In this document: positions 1-5,298 of the stretch, in pieces
How the letters are laid out: each line of letters begins with the position of its first letter
Position numbering within the stretch: the first letter of the stretch is position 1
Source of the DNA: Candidatus Galloscillospira excrementavium
GTDB taxonomy: Bacteria; Bacillota; Clostridia; Oscillospirales; Oscillospiraceae
DNA length: 6,366 nt
NCBI GenBank assembly: GCA_018711785.1
Contig: DVHW01000183.1
Location: forward strand, 1 to 6,366
Direction: 5' to 3'
Notes under the pieces: generated by a model
Told to the model about the DNA's origin: nothing
Database searches by the model: none
The model's input: only the letters and a program-made list of their open reading frames with translations
Translations under genes and position numbers: made by a program

Positions 1-467
1 GGGCGGTGCGCTACCTGGCCGGGCCGGGCACCTTTACCCGCCTCTACGCCAAGTATTTTGAAAACTGGGGTACCTCCGCGCCGGTGTACCGCTTTGAGGC
101 GGTGAAGGGCGGCCAGGTGGTGGCCCGGGTCACCAAGTCCTCCAACGCCGCCCTGCGGCTGGAGGCGGACGCCAGCAGCACCGCGCTGACAGAGGGGGAG
201 ACCTATGACGCCGCCGCCGTCCGGGTGCGCATCGCCGACGAGAACGGCTCCACCGCGCCCTACGCCCAGCTGCCTGTCCACTTTGAGGTGGGCGGCCCCC
301 TGGAGCTCATCGGCCCGGACACCGCCTGCGCCGACGGCGGCCTGTGCGGCACCTATGTGCGCACCACGGGCCAGACCGGCACGGGAACCCTGCGCATCAC
401 CTGTCCCCAGACCGCACCGGTGGAGCTGACCTTCCGCATCACACGGGAGGAATCCGCCGAACCATGA
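1..467 (+). CDS. Glycoside hydrolase family 2 protein, C-terminal fragment
   Basis: This is the 3' end of a gene that enters from the left edge; the frame is open from base 1 and stops at TGA 465-467, leaving about 154 residues. The visible part has two beta-rich pieces. The first (about residues 1-50, ending near VVARVTKSS) resembles the DUF4982-type linker of GH2 enzymes. The second is an Ig-like domain with the signature IADENG, then PVHFEVGG, ELIGP and GTYVRTTGQTGTG, matching the last domain (GH2 C-terminal domain 5 type) of clostridial and Bacteroides beta-galactosidases or beta-glucuronidases. The catalytic TIM barrel lies outside the window, so substrate and reaction cannot be read here. 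The gene converges on the aro cluster and shares its terminator. A different secreted or surface protein with an Ig-like end is a less likely alternative. Confidence 0.7.
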   Translation, partial: AVRYLAGPGTFTRLYAKYFENWGTSAPVYRFEAVKGGQVVARVTKSSNAALRLEADASSTALTEGETYDAAAVRVRIADENGSTAPYAQLPVHFEVGGPLELIGPDTACADGGLCGTYVRTTGQTGTGTLRITCPQTAPVELTFRITREESAEP

Positions 468-472
468 CATGG

Positions 473-523
473 AAAACCACCGCCCCCGGGACCCTTTGGT
501 CCCGAGGGCGGTGGTTTTTGTTT
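473..523. terminator. Bidirectional intrinsic terminator between convergent units
   Basis: Arms 473-493 and 498-518 pair over 21 positions with a single C/A mismatch (486/505) and a four-base loop (494-497). On the plus strand the stem ends in TTTTT followed by GTTT. On the minus strand the A-run at 473-476 gives four U residues. The hairpin begins 5 nt after the stop of the GH2 gene (467), and the aroE stop codon (524-522) sits just outside its other end, so it can serve both transcripts. The U-tract is better for the plus-strand transcript than for the aro transcript. Confidence 0.87.
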
Positions 524-1382
524 ATCCCTCCAGCAGGGGGCGGAGCAGGTCCAGCATGGGCCGGGCCTCGATATGGGTATCGGTAAAGTGCTCCAGGGCG
601 AACACCGCCTGGTAGATGAGCATGGCCGCGCCGTTCATGGTCCGGTGGCCCCGCCGCGCCGCCTCGGCCAGGAGGCGGGTCTGAGCCGGGGCGTAGATGA
701 GATCGCACACCATGGCCCCCTCGGGCAGGGCGTCCAGGAAGGAGAAGTCAGAAAACTGGGCCTCCACCCCGGTCATGCCCAGGGAGGTGCAGTTCACCAG
801 TACCTCTGCCCCCTCCGCCGCGCGGCAGAGGGACTCCCGGTCAAAGCCGGCGGGGACCATGCGGCCCGTGGGGTCCTGGGCGCAGAGGGCGGCCGCGTGC
901 TCCGGCGTGCGGTTGCACACCGTCACCCCCGCCGCGCCCTGCTGCACCAGCTTCAGGGCCACCGCCCGGGCGGCGCCCCCGGCGCCCAGGAGGAGGAAGC
1001 GCCGGCCGGCCGGGTCCACCCCCTGGTCCAGCAGGGACTGGAGGAAGCCCCGGCCGTCGGTGTTGTGGCCGTAAGCCCGGCCGTCCCGCAGGCAGACCGT
1101 GTTCACCGCGCCGTACATCCGGGCGTCCTCATCCAGAGAGTCCATCAGGGGCACCAGGGCCTGCTTGTGGGGGATGGTGGCGTTGAACCCGGCATAGCCG
1201 CAGAACTTGGCGGCCGAGAGCCACTGTGCCGCCTGTCCGGCGGGGACCGGCTGGCACAGGTAGACGTAGTCCAGGCCCAGAGCCTGGAGCATGGTGTTGT
1301 GGAGGGGCAGGGACTTGGAGTGCATCACCGGGTCCCCGATGACGCAGAGTTTCTTCGTAGTATTGCGCAGTTCTACCTTCAC
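522..1382 (-). CDS. aroE: Shikimate dehydrogenase (NADP+)
   Basis: AroE reduces 3-dehydroshikimate to shikimate with NADPH in the cytoplasm. The 286-residue protein has the normal family length. The N-terminal substrate domain carries the SKSLPLHN variant of the SxSxxxHN shikimate-binding motif (residues 22-29), FNATIPHKQ with the catalytic lysine K73, N94, and GHNTDG with D109. The Rossmann domain has GAGGAAR (133-139) and NRT (157-159) for NADP binding, then NCTSLGM, and the closing NG...ML...Q element (N250 to Q258). The start chosen is GTG at 1382-1380: homology begins there, a GGAGAGGAGG site lies 7 nt upstream, and the GTG overlaps the preceding gene's stop as GTGA. An upstream extension exists in frame but is low-complexity shadow sequence. 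It is the last gene of the cluster, ending against the terminator. Confidence 0.96.
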   Translation of the reverse strand: MKVELRNTTKKLCVIGDPVMHSKSLPLHNTMLQALGLDYVYLCQPVPAGQAAQWLSAAKFCGYAGFNATIPHKQALVPLMDSLDEDARMYGAVNTVCLRDGRAYGHNTDGRGFLQSLLDQGVDPAGRRFLLLGAGGAARAVALKLVQQGAAGVTVCNRTPEHAAALCAQDPTGRMVPAGFDRESLCRAAEGAEVLVNCTSLGMTGVEAQFSDFSFLDALPEGAMVCDLIYAPAQTRLLAEAARRGHRTMNGAAMLIYQAVFALEHFTDTHIEARPMLDLLRPLLEG

Positions 1383-1966
1383 GGCACATCCTCCTCTCCT
1401 GCGCCGCGGTCGGGCGCCTCCGGCTCCGGCCGGGCGGAGGTGTCCCGGCGGTCGGGGAGGACGGCGTTGACCAGCATGGCCACGCACACCCCCACCACGG
1501 TCTCCAGGATGCGGGCGGCGGCGTAGTAGTACCGGTCGGCCCCGGTGACCCCGGAGATGAGGATGACGCAGGGGACGATGCAGGCCATGGCACAGGCCTC
1601 CGGCCGGCGGATGAGCAGGCACAGCCACAGCCCCGCCACGCAGAGGACCCCCAGAATGGGCAGGACCAGCAGGTGGTTGTCCAGCAGGGGCCCCAGCAGC
1701 AGGGTGGCCGAGGCCAGCGCGCCGCCGATGGCCACCCCGATGAGCCGGGACAGGCCGGAGCGCAGGGTCTGGCCCAGGGTGCTCTGGATACAGACGATGC
1801 AGGCGATGCAGGCGTAGACCGGTCCCACCTGGCCCAGCACGCCGCTGTAATCCTCCGTGTTGTAGACCAGGCCGAAGGGGAGAAAGACCCCGTAGGCGAT
1901 CATGACGGCCACCGCCGTCTTAACCATCCGCATCCCCACGCCGGGGAAGAGCTGCCGGAGCTTCAT
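1379..1966 (-). CDS. FUSC/aromatic acid exporter (ArAE_1, DUF939)-like membrane protein
   Basis: This 195-residue protein has about six predicted membrane helices (roughly residues 12-33, 47-63, 74-93, 98-119, 123-141, 150-170). A charged, proline-rich tail (171-195) follows. The N-terminal pattern, with a basic start then KTAVAVMIAY, a DxYxG-like region, RLIGVAIGG (74-82) and RILETVVGV (152-160) near the last helix, is that of the FUSC superfamily, aromatic acid exporter family 1. Usual members are about 320 residues or more with a soluble C-terminal domain; here only the membrane half is present, so it may act as an oligomer. The ATG at 1966-1964 overlaps the aroQ stop as ATGA, and its own TGA overlaps the aroE GTG. 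Known ArAE members export aromatic carboxylates. Placement in this operon suggests shikimate-pathway intermediates or aromatic acids as substrates, which is inference. The family call rests on remembered motifs. Confidence 0.8.
   Translation of the reverse strand: MKLRQLFPGVGMRMVKTAVAVMIAYGVFLPFGLVYNTEDYSGVLGQVGPVYACIACIVCIQSTLGQTLRSGLSRLIGVAIGGALASATLLLGPLLDNHLLVLPILGVLCVAGLWLCLLIRRPEACAMACIVPCVILISGVTGADRYYYAAARILETVVGVCVAMLVNAVLPDRRDTSARPEPEAPDRGAGEEDVP
1390..1399 (-). promoter_or_regulatory. Ribosome binding site of aroE
   Basis: The minus strand reads GGAGAGGAGG here, 7 nt before the GTG at 1382. It lies inside the end of the exporter-like gene and fixes the non-ATG start of aroE. Confidence 0.8.
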
Positions 1967-2409
1967 GGGGCCTCCTTCTGTCCGGCCCGGGTCAGGAAGT
2001 AGCCCATGGCGGCCTCGTACCCGTAAAAGCCCAGGCCGCAGATCTGGCCCACACAGGCCGGGGCGGTGACGCTTTTGTGGCGGAACTCCTCCCGCTGGTG
2101 GACGTTGGAGAGGTGGACCTCGATGCAGGGCACGTCCACCGCCTTCAGCGCGTCCAGCAGGGCGTAGCTGTAGTGGGTGAAGGCCCCGGGGTTGAAGACG
2201 ATGGCGTCGTAGACCCCGTCGGCGGCGTGGATGGCGTCGATGAGGGCCCCCTCGTGGTTGGACTGGAAGCACTCCGCCGTGCTGCCGTGGGCGGCGGCGA
2301 AGGCGGAGAGCCGCCGGCAGAGGGACTCATAGCTGTCGTCGCCGTAGATGCCGGGCTCCCGCCGGCCCAGCAGGTTCAGGTTGGGGCCGTTGAGAATGAG
2401 AAATTTCAT
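1963..2409 (-). CDS. aroQ: 3-dehydroquinate dehydratase, type II
   Basis: The enzyme removes water from 3-dehydroquinate to give 3-dehydroshikimate, the step before AroE. At 148 residues it has the usual length of the type II (dodecameric, flavodoxin-like) family. Visible signatures are NGPNLNLLG (7-15) at the N terminus, then RREPGIYG (16-23) with the lid arginine R17 and catalytic base Y22. QSNHEGALID (49-58) carries E53, NPGAFTHYS (73-81) carries N73, EVHLSN (97-102) carries the catalytic histidine H99, and R110 sits in FRHKS. The ATG at 2409 is preferred over a GTG at 2418: the family begins MKFLILNG, AAGGAG is 8 nt from the ATG, and that site runs straight into the GTG. Its ATG overlaps the aroK stop (ATGA) and its stop overlaps the next start. 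No key residue is missing. Confidence 0.97.
   Translation of the reverse strand: MKFLILNGPNLNLLGRREPGIYGDDSYESLCRRLSAFAAAHGSTAECFQSNHEGALIDAIHAADGVYDAIVFNPGAFTHYSYALLDALKAVDVPCIEVHLSNVHQREEFRHKSVTAPACVGQICGLGFYGYEAAMGYFLTRAGQKEAP
1971..1977 (-). promoter_or_regulatory. Ribosome binding site of the exporter-like gene, short spacing
   Basis: The minus strand has a full AAGGAGG, but only 4 nt separate it from the ATG at 1966. This is tighter than the 7-8 nt used at aroE, aroQ, pheA and aroC, so re-initiation after aroQ through the ATGA overlap may matter more here. Confidence 0.7.
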
Positions 2410-2909
2410 GGCTGGCACTCCTTCCGGTAGAGGGCGGCGATGCGCTCGGCCGCCTCTTCGGGGGTCTTGGGGTTGGAAATAGTATACGCTCCGTATTTTC
2501 GATAGAGGTGAATGCGCTGGGTATAGAGCTGAAAGACCCGCTCCCGGTCCGAGCCGATGAGTGGCCGGCCGCCGTGGTCCTCTCCGGCGATGTCCTCCGG
2601 GGGGCGGTCCAGGAAAAAGACCACCCCGGTCTCCCCCAGGGCGGCCATGTTCTCCGGCCGCAGGATGATGCCCCCGCCGGTGGCGATGACCGCGCCGGGG
2701 GCGGCGGCGGCCTGGCGGGCGGCGGCGGTCTCCCGCTCCCGGAAGCCCCCCTCCCCCTCGGAGGAGAAGATCTCGGGGATGGAGCGTCCGGCGGCGCGGA
2801 CGATGAGCTCGTCGGTGTCCAGAAGGGGAAGCCCCAGCCGCCGGGACAGGATGGCCCCCACCGAGGTCTTGCCCGAGCCGGGCATACCGATCAGAACCAG
2901 ATTCCTCAT
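2406..2909 (-). CDS. aroK: Shikimate kinase
   Basis: AroK phosphorylates shikimate at the 3-hydroxyl with ATP. The 167-residue product is of normal length and is a P-loop kinase. Walker A is GMPGSGKTS (8-16). DTDELI (31-36) carries the shikimate-binding D33, and R57 sits in GGFRERE. The glycine-rich substrate loop is ATGGGI (76-81). The lid arginine R115 is in GGRPL, and R132 in YTQRIHLY is the second shikimate-binding arginine. The ATG at 2909-2907 overlaps the pheA stop as ATGA. The ribosome site is weaker than for its neighbours: GAGG lies 10 nt upstream (2920-2923) and a GAGGG touches the start codon. Translation may therefore depend on coupling to pheA. Whether to call it aroK or aroL cannot be settled from sequence; aroK is the default for a lone copy. 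Confidence 0.97.
   Translation of the reverse strand: MRNLVLIGMPGSGKTSVGAILSRRLGLPLLDTDELIVRAAGRSIPEIFSSEGEGGFRERETAAARQAAAAPGAVIATGGGIILRPENMAALGETGVVFFLDRPPEDIAGEDHGGRPLIGSDRERVFQLYTQRIHLYRKYGAYTISNPKTPEEAAERIAALYRKECQP
2418..2423 (-). promoter_or_regulatory. Ribosome binding site of aroQ
   Basis: AAGGAG on the minus strand, 8 nt before the ATG at 2409 and inside the end of aroK. It abuts the alternative GTG at 2418 with no spacing, which decides against that start. Confidence 0.75.
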
Positions 2910-4063
2910 CCCTCGTACGCCTCGAAATTCCCCAGCACCCGCAGCCCGGAGGACAGCTGGCTCAGCTCGTGGAGCACCCCGTCCATGCCCGGGGCGGACA
3001 GGTCCCCGGTGAACTCCAGGAAGAACAGGTACTGCCAGCTCCTGCCCGGGATGGGCCGGGACTCCAGCTTCAGCAGGTTGAGGCCCTGGACGGCGAAGAT
3101 GGTCAGGATCTCGTGGAGGGAGCCGCTCTGGTGGGGCAGGTGGAAGAGGGCGCTGATCTTGTTGCGGCCGGCCCGCAGCTCCATCACCGGGGCGACCACG
3201 ACGAAGCGGGTCTGGTTGGTCTGGTTGTAATTAATTTTTTCGGCCAGGATGTGGAGCCCGTACCGCTCTGCGGCCCGGCGGGAGCAGATGGCGGCCGCCG
3301 TCCGGTCGCCGTCCTGGGCCACCTGCCGGGCCGAGCCGGCGGTGTCCAGGGTGGGCACCCGCCGCCAGTCCGGGTGGCTGTCCAGGAACTTCTCGCACTG
3401 CTGGAGCCCCTGCTCGTGGGAGCAGACGGTGCGGATATCCTCCAGCGCCGTACCGGGCAGGGCGGCCAGACAGTGCTCCACCTTCACCACATACTCCCCC
3501 ACGATGTAGTAGGAGTACTGGGAGAGCAGGTCATAGACCTGCCGGATGGAGCCGGTGGAGGAGTTCTCGATGGGCAGCACGGCGTAGTCCGCCCCGCCGT
3601 CCGCCAGAGTCTGGAACACGTCGTTGAACCAGGGCAGGCCCCGGGAGGACACGCCCTCGCCGAAGAACCCGGCGGCGGCCTCCTCGCTGTAACAGCCCGG
3701 CTCCCCCTGGTAGACCACCCGGGGCCGCTCCACCGGAGTCCTGGCGTGAGCTGCCGCCTCCACATAGGCGGCAAAGCCGGGGTCCTCGGTGCCCTCGTGG
3801 ACCAGCCGCCGCTGCTGGCGGCGGGAGAGACTCATAATGGTCTCGTAGAGAGAGGCCACGTCGGCCTTCAGCAGGGGGTCGGACACCATGGCCGACTTTT
3901 GGGAGAGCACCTCCCGCTCCCGCTGGGCGTCCAGCACCGGCAGGCCGCGGGCGGCCTTGTATTCGCCCACCTGGCCGGTCACCGCCATCCGCCGCTGGAA
4001 CAAGTCCACGATCTGGGCGTCGATGGCGTCGATCTGGGCGCGGTATTCGTCGAGTTGGGACAT
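2906..4063 (-). CDS. pheA: Bifunctional chorismate mutase-prephenate dehydratase (P-protein)
   Basis: PheA turns chorismate into prephenate and then phenylpyruvate, the committed phenylalanine branch. The 385-residue protein has three parts. The AroQ-class mutase (1-87) keeps the active-site set seen in the E. coli enzyme: R8, R25, K36, D45, R48, E49, S80 and Q84. The prephenate dehydratase domain (about 115-290) has VVYQGEPGCYS (116-126), PIENSSTGSI (164-173) and the catalytic TRF (285-287). The ACT domain (about 300-385) has GSLHEIL (314-320) and ESRP (334-337), which bind phenylalanine, so feedback inhibition by phenylalanine is expected. The ATG at 4063 is chosen over a GTG at 4072 because GAGG lies 8 nt from the ATG and merges with the GTG. 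It is preceded by a 257-nt gap and overlaps aroK as ATGA, heading the tightly packed five-gene block. Confidence 0.96.
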   Translation of the reverse strand: MSQLDEYRAQIDAIDAQIVDLFQRRMAVTGQVGEYKAARGLPVLDAQREREVLSQKSAMVSDPLLKADVASLYETIMSLSRRQQRRLVHEGTEDPGFAAYVEAAAHARTPVERPRVVYQGEPGCYSEEAAAGFFGEGVSSRGLPWFNDVFQTLADGGADYAVLPIENSSTGSIRQVYDLLSQYSYYIVGEYVVKVEHCLAALPGTALEDIRTVCSHEQGLQQCEKFLDSHPDWRRVPTLDTAGSARQVAQDGDRTAAAICSRRAAERYGLHILAEKINYNQTNQTRFVVVAPVMELRAGRNKISALFHLPHQSGSLHEILTIFAVQGLNLLKLESRPIPGRSWQYLFFLEFTGDLSAPGMDGVLHELSQLSSGLRVLGNFEAYEG

Positions 4064-4071
4064 GGGAAACA

Positions 4072-4075
4072 CCTC
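4072..4075 (-). promoter_or_regulatory. Ribosome binding site of pheA
   Basis: GAGG on the minus strand, 8 nt before ATG 4063. It runs into the alternative GTG at 4072-4070, so the ATG is the better start. Confidence 0.6.
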
Positions 4076-4092
4076 GGTTTCTTGCGTTCAGG

Positions 4093-4135
4093 TCAGATGC
4101 TGAGAAGCTGGCAGGCTGCCAGGGGCGGCCGCGGC
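4093..4135 (-). repeat. Diverged second copy of the aroC 3' end
   Basis: This 43-nt stretch aligns with 4321-4362, the last 42 nt of aroC including its stop. There are 36 matches, six substitutions and one extra base (a four-G run at 4122-4125 against three in aroC). All six substitutions fall in the half nearest the stop; the inner 24 positions are identical apart from the extra base. The extra base puts the copy out of frame with the aroC-like reading. Confidence 0.8.
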
Positions 4136-4167
4136 GTTCCCGCGCCGTGGAGGCATGGCGCGGGAGC
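4136..4167. repeat. Inverted repeat (hairpin), 11-bp stem
   Basis: Arms 4136-4146 and 4157-4167 pair over 11 positions (nine consecutive Watson-Crick pairs, one G-T, one closing G-C) around a 10-nt loop. There is no U-tract on either strand, so it is not an intrinsic terminator. Confidence 0.7.
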
Positions 4168-4213
4168 CGTGGGACTTTCTCTGCTCGGCGGGAGCCAATC
4201 CGCCTGCGCCAAG

Positions 4214-4232
4214 GGTTTGCCGGCGGCAAACC
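4214..4232. repeat. Inverted repeat (hairpin), 8-bp stem
   Basis: GGTTTGCC (4214-4221) pairs perfectly with GGCAAACC (4225-4232) across a three-base loop. It is followed by smaller hairpins at 4241-4254 and 4256-4270 (CCCCAC with GTGGGG). Together they form a run of adjacent stems. Confidence 0.7.
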
Positions 4233-4290
4233 GCTTGTACGCGCCAAAGGGCGCGCCCCACCGTGTGGGGCCCCGAGGCCGCTGCCTCCA

Positions 4291-4308
4291 ATGCTGAGAG
4301 GCCGGCAG
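4291..4308. repeat. Third related 18-nt direct repeat unit
   Basis: This 18-mer matches 4097-4114 at 16 of 18 positions (both start ATGCTGAGA and end GGCAG). It begins 194 nt after that copy and ends 13 nt before the aroC stop. Together the two units bracket the hairpin-rich stretch, as an imperfect direct repeat around an insert would. Confidence 0.65.
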
Positions 4309-4320
4309 AAGGTCATCGGC

Positions 4321-4362
4321 TCAAATACCCAGTAGCTGACAGGCTGCCAGGGCGGCCGCGGC
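4321..4362 (-). repeat. aroC 3' end, partner of the repeat at 4093-4135
   Basis: The last 13 codons and stop of aroC, matching 4093-4135 in the same orientation with 228 nt between their starts. This copy is the functional coding one. Confidence 0.8.
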
Positions 4363-5298
4363 TTCGATGACCGGCAGGGCCCGCTGGACGATGCAGGGGT
4401 CGTGGCGGCCCTCGATGGCCAGAGTGGCCCCGGTGCGGGCGGCCAGGTCCACGGTCTCTTGCTCCCGGGCAATGGAGGGGGTAGGCCGGAGGGCCACCTC
4501 AAAGACCAGGGGCATGCCGTTGGTGATGCCGCCATTGATGCCCCCGGCGTGGTTGGTGCGGGTGCGCACCGTGCGCCCCTCCCAGCAGAAGGGGTCGTTG
4601 GCCTCGCTGCCCCGCAAAGAGGCGAAGCCGAACCCGGCGCCAAAGGCCACCGCCTTCACGGCGGGCACGGCGAAGAGCTGCTGGGAGAAGATGCCCTCGG
4701 CGTTGCGGCCGTAGTCAGGGGAGCCCAGCCCGGCGGGCAGGCCCTCCACCGTGCAGCGGATGGCCCCGCCCACGCTGTCCCGGTCGGCCTTGGCGGCCAG
4801 GACCACCTCCCGGAACTGCTCCGGCGTGGGGTCCTTCACGCCCCCCACCATGGAGATGGCGGAGGAGACCGTCACCCCCCGCTCCCGCAGGATGAGCTTG
4901 GCCACCGCCCCGGCAAAGACCAGGGGGGCGGTGAGCCGGCCGGAGAAGTGGCCGCCGCCCCGGTAGTCGTTGTACCCGCCGTACCGCACCGCGCCGGTGT
5001 AGTCGGCGTGGCTGGGCCGGGGGAGGTTTTTCAGCTTGGCGTAGTCCCTGGACCGGGTGTCGGTGTTCTCGATGACGGCGCACAGCGGCGTGCCGGTGGT
5101 GCGCCCCTCGAACACACCGGAGAGGATTTTAGGCTCGTCGGCCTCCCGCCGGGCGGTGGCGGTGGGGTCCTGCCCCGGGGCCCGGCGGGCCATCTCGGCG
5201 CGGAGGAAGTCCCAGTCCAGGAGCACGCCGGCGGGGGGATCGGCCAGCACCACGCCGATGGCCGGGCCGTGGGATTCGCCGAAAATAATATGCCTCAT
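4321..5298 (-). CDS. aroC: Chorismate synthase, short N-terminal form
   Basis: AroC converts EPSP to chorismate using reduced FMN. The product has 325 residues, shorter than the common 350-390. It keeps GESHG (8-12, with H10), the arginine pair in ARRAPGQ (37-43), RPSHADYTG (94-102, with H97), the FMN-site DYRGGGHFSGR (111-121), TNHAGGINGGITNG (248-261) and GRHDPC (297-302, with D300). The family's usual start, a first strand with an STFG-like motif before FGESHG, is reduced to MRHII. The ATG at 5298 is nevertheless supported by GGAGG 7 nt upstream, and no better start lies upstream in frame. The start overlaps the stop of the decayed GNAT gene as ATGA. The last 42 nt recur in the gap downstream. 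Confidence 0.96.
   Translation of the reverse strand: MRHIIFGESHGPAIGVVLADPPAGVLLDWDFLRAEMARRAPGQDPTATARREADEPKILSGVFEGRTTGTPLCAVIENTDTRSRDYAKLKNLPRPSHADYTGAVRYGGYNDYRGGGHFSGRLTAPLVFAGAVAKLILRERGVTVSSAISMVGGVKDPTPEQFREVVLAAKADRDSVGGAIRCTVEGLPAGLGSPDYGRNAEGIFSQQLFAVPAVKAVAFGAGFGFASLRGSEANDPFCWEGRTVRTRTNHAGGINGGITNGMPLVFEVALRPTPSIAREQETVDLAARTGATLAIEGRHDPCIVQRALPVIEAAAALAACQLLGI

Larger units (their letters stand above)
4064..4320. other. Hairpin-rich non-coding gap between aroC and pheA
   Basis: These 257 nt are by far the largest true gap in the minus-strand cluster. Short open frames cross it on both strands, but none has a ribosome site or a recognisable product. The content is several inverted repeats (4136-4167, 4214-4232, 4241-4254, 4256-4270, 4275-4288), a longer-range pair TGGAGGCA 4148-4155 with TGCCTCCA 4283-4290, and direct repeats related to the aroC 3' end. 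There is no U-run after any hairpin, so no intrinsic terminator is visible, and I find no clear -35/-10 pair. It looks like an inserted or expanded structured repeat; a dispersed intergenic repeat family is a reasonable guess but cannot be tested from one copy. Confidence 0.6.

Noticed and set aside
573..1526. Long open frame on the plus strand (317 codons) opposite aroE
   Set aside because: It is a GC-driven shadow of aroE and the exporter-like gene, with low-complexity Gly/Ala/Arg/His composition and no recognisable motif. The minus-strand genes there have all catalytic residues.
1383..1628. N-terminal extension of aroE to an upstream start
   Set aside because: The extension is out-of-frame reading of the exporter gene. 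AroE homology starts at the GTG at 1382, which has its own ribosome site.
4064..4110. Promoter for pheA in the gap
   Set aside because: No convincing -35/-10 pair with 16-18 nt spacing was found on the minus strand; the sequence is too GC-rich to call one.
4088..4291. Small minus-strand ORF (67 codons) in the aroC-pheA gap
   Set aside because: No ribosome site, no known domain, and its end is an out-of-frame reading of the duplicated aroC terminus. More likely incidental to a structured repeat.
2969..4297. Long open frame on the plus strand (442 codons) opposite pheA
   Set aside because: Shadow of pheA running on into the non-coding gap; no family resemblance and no ribosome site.
4064..4320. 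Phenylalanine attenuator, T-box or riboswitch before pheA
   Set aside because: No phenylalanine-codon-rich leader, no T-box consensus, no U-tract after any hairpin, and no recognised riboswitch core.
4147..4370. Two small plus-strand ORFs in the gap
   Set aside because: They run against the operon, lack ribosome sites, overlap the aroC 3' end, and arise from stop-poor high-GC sequence.
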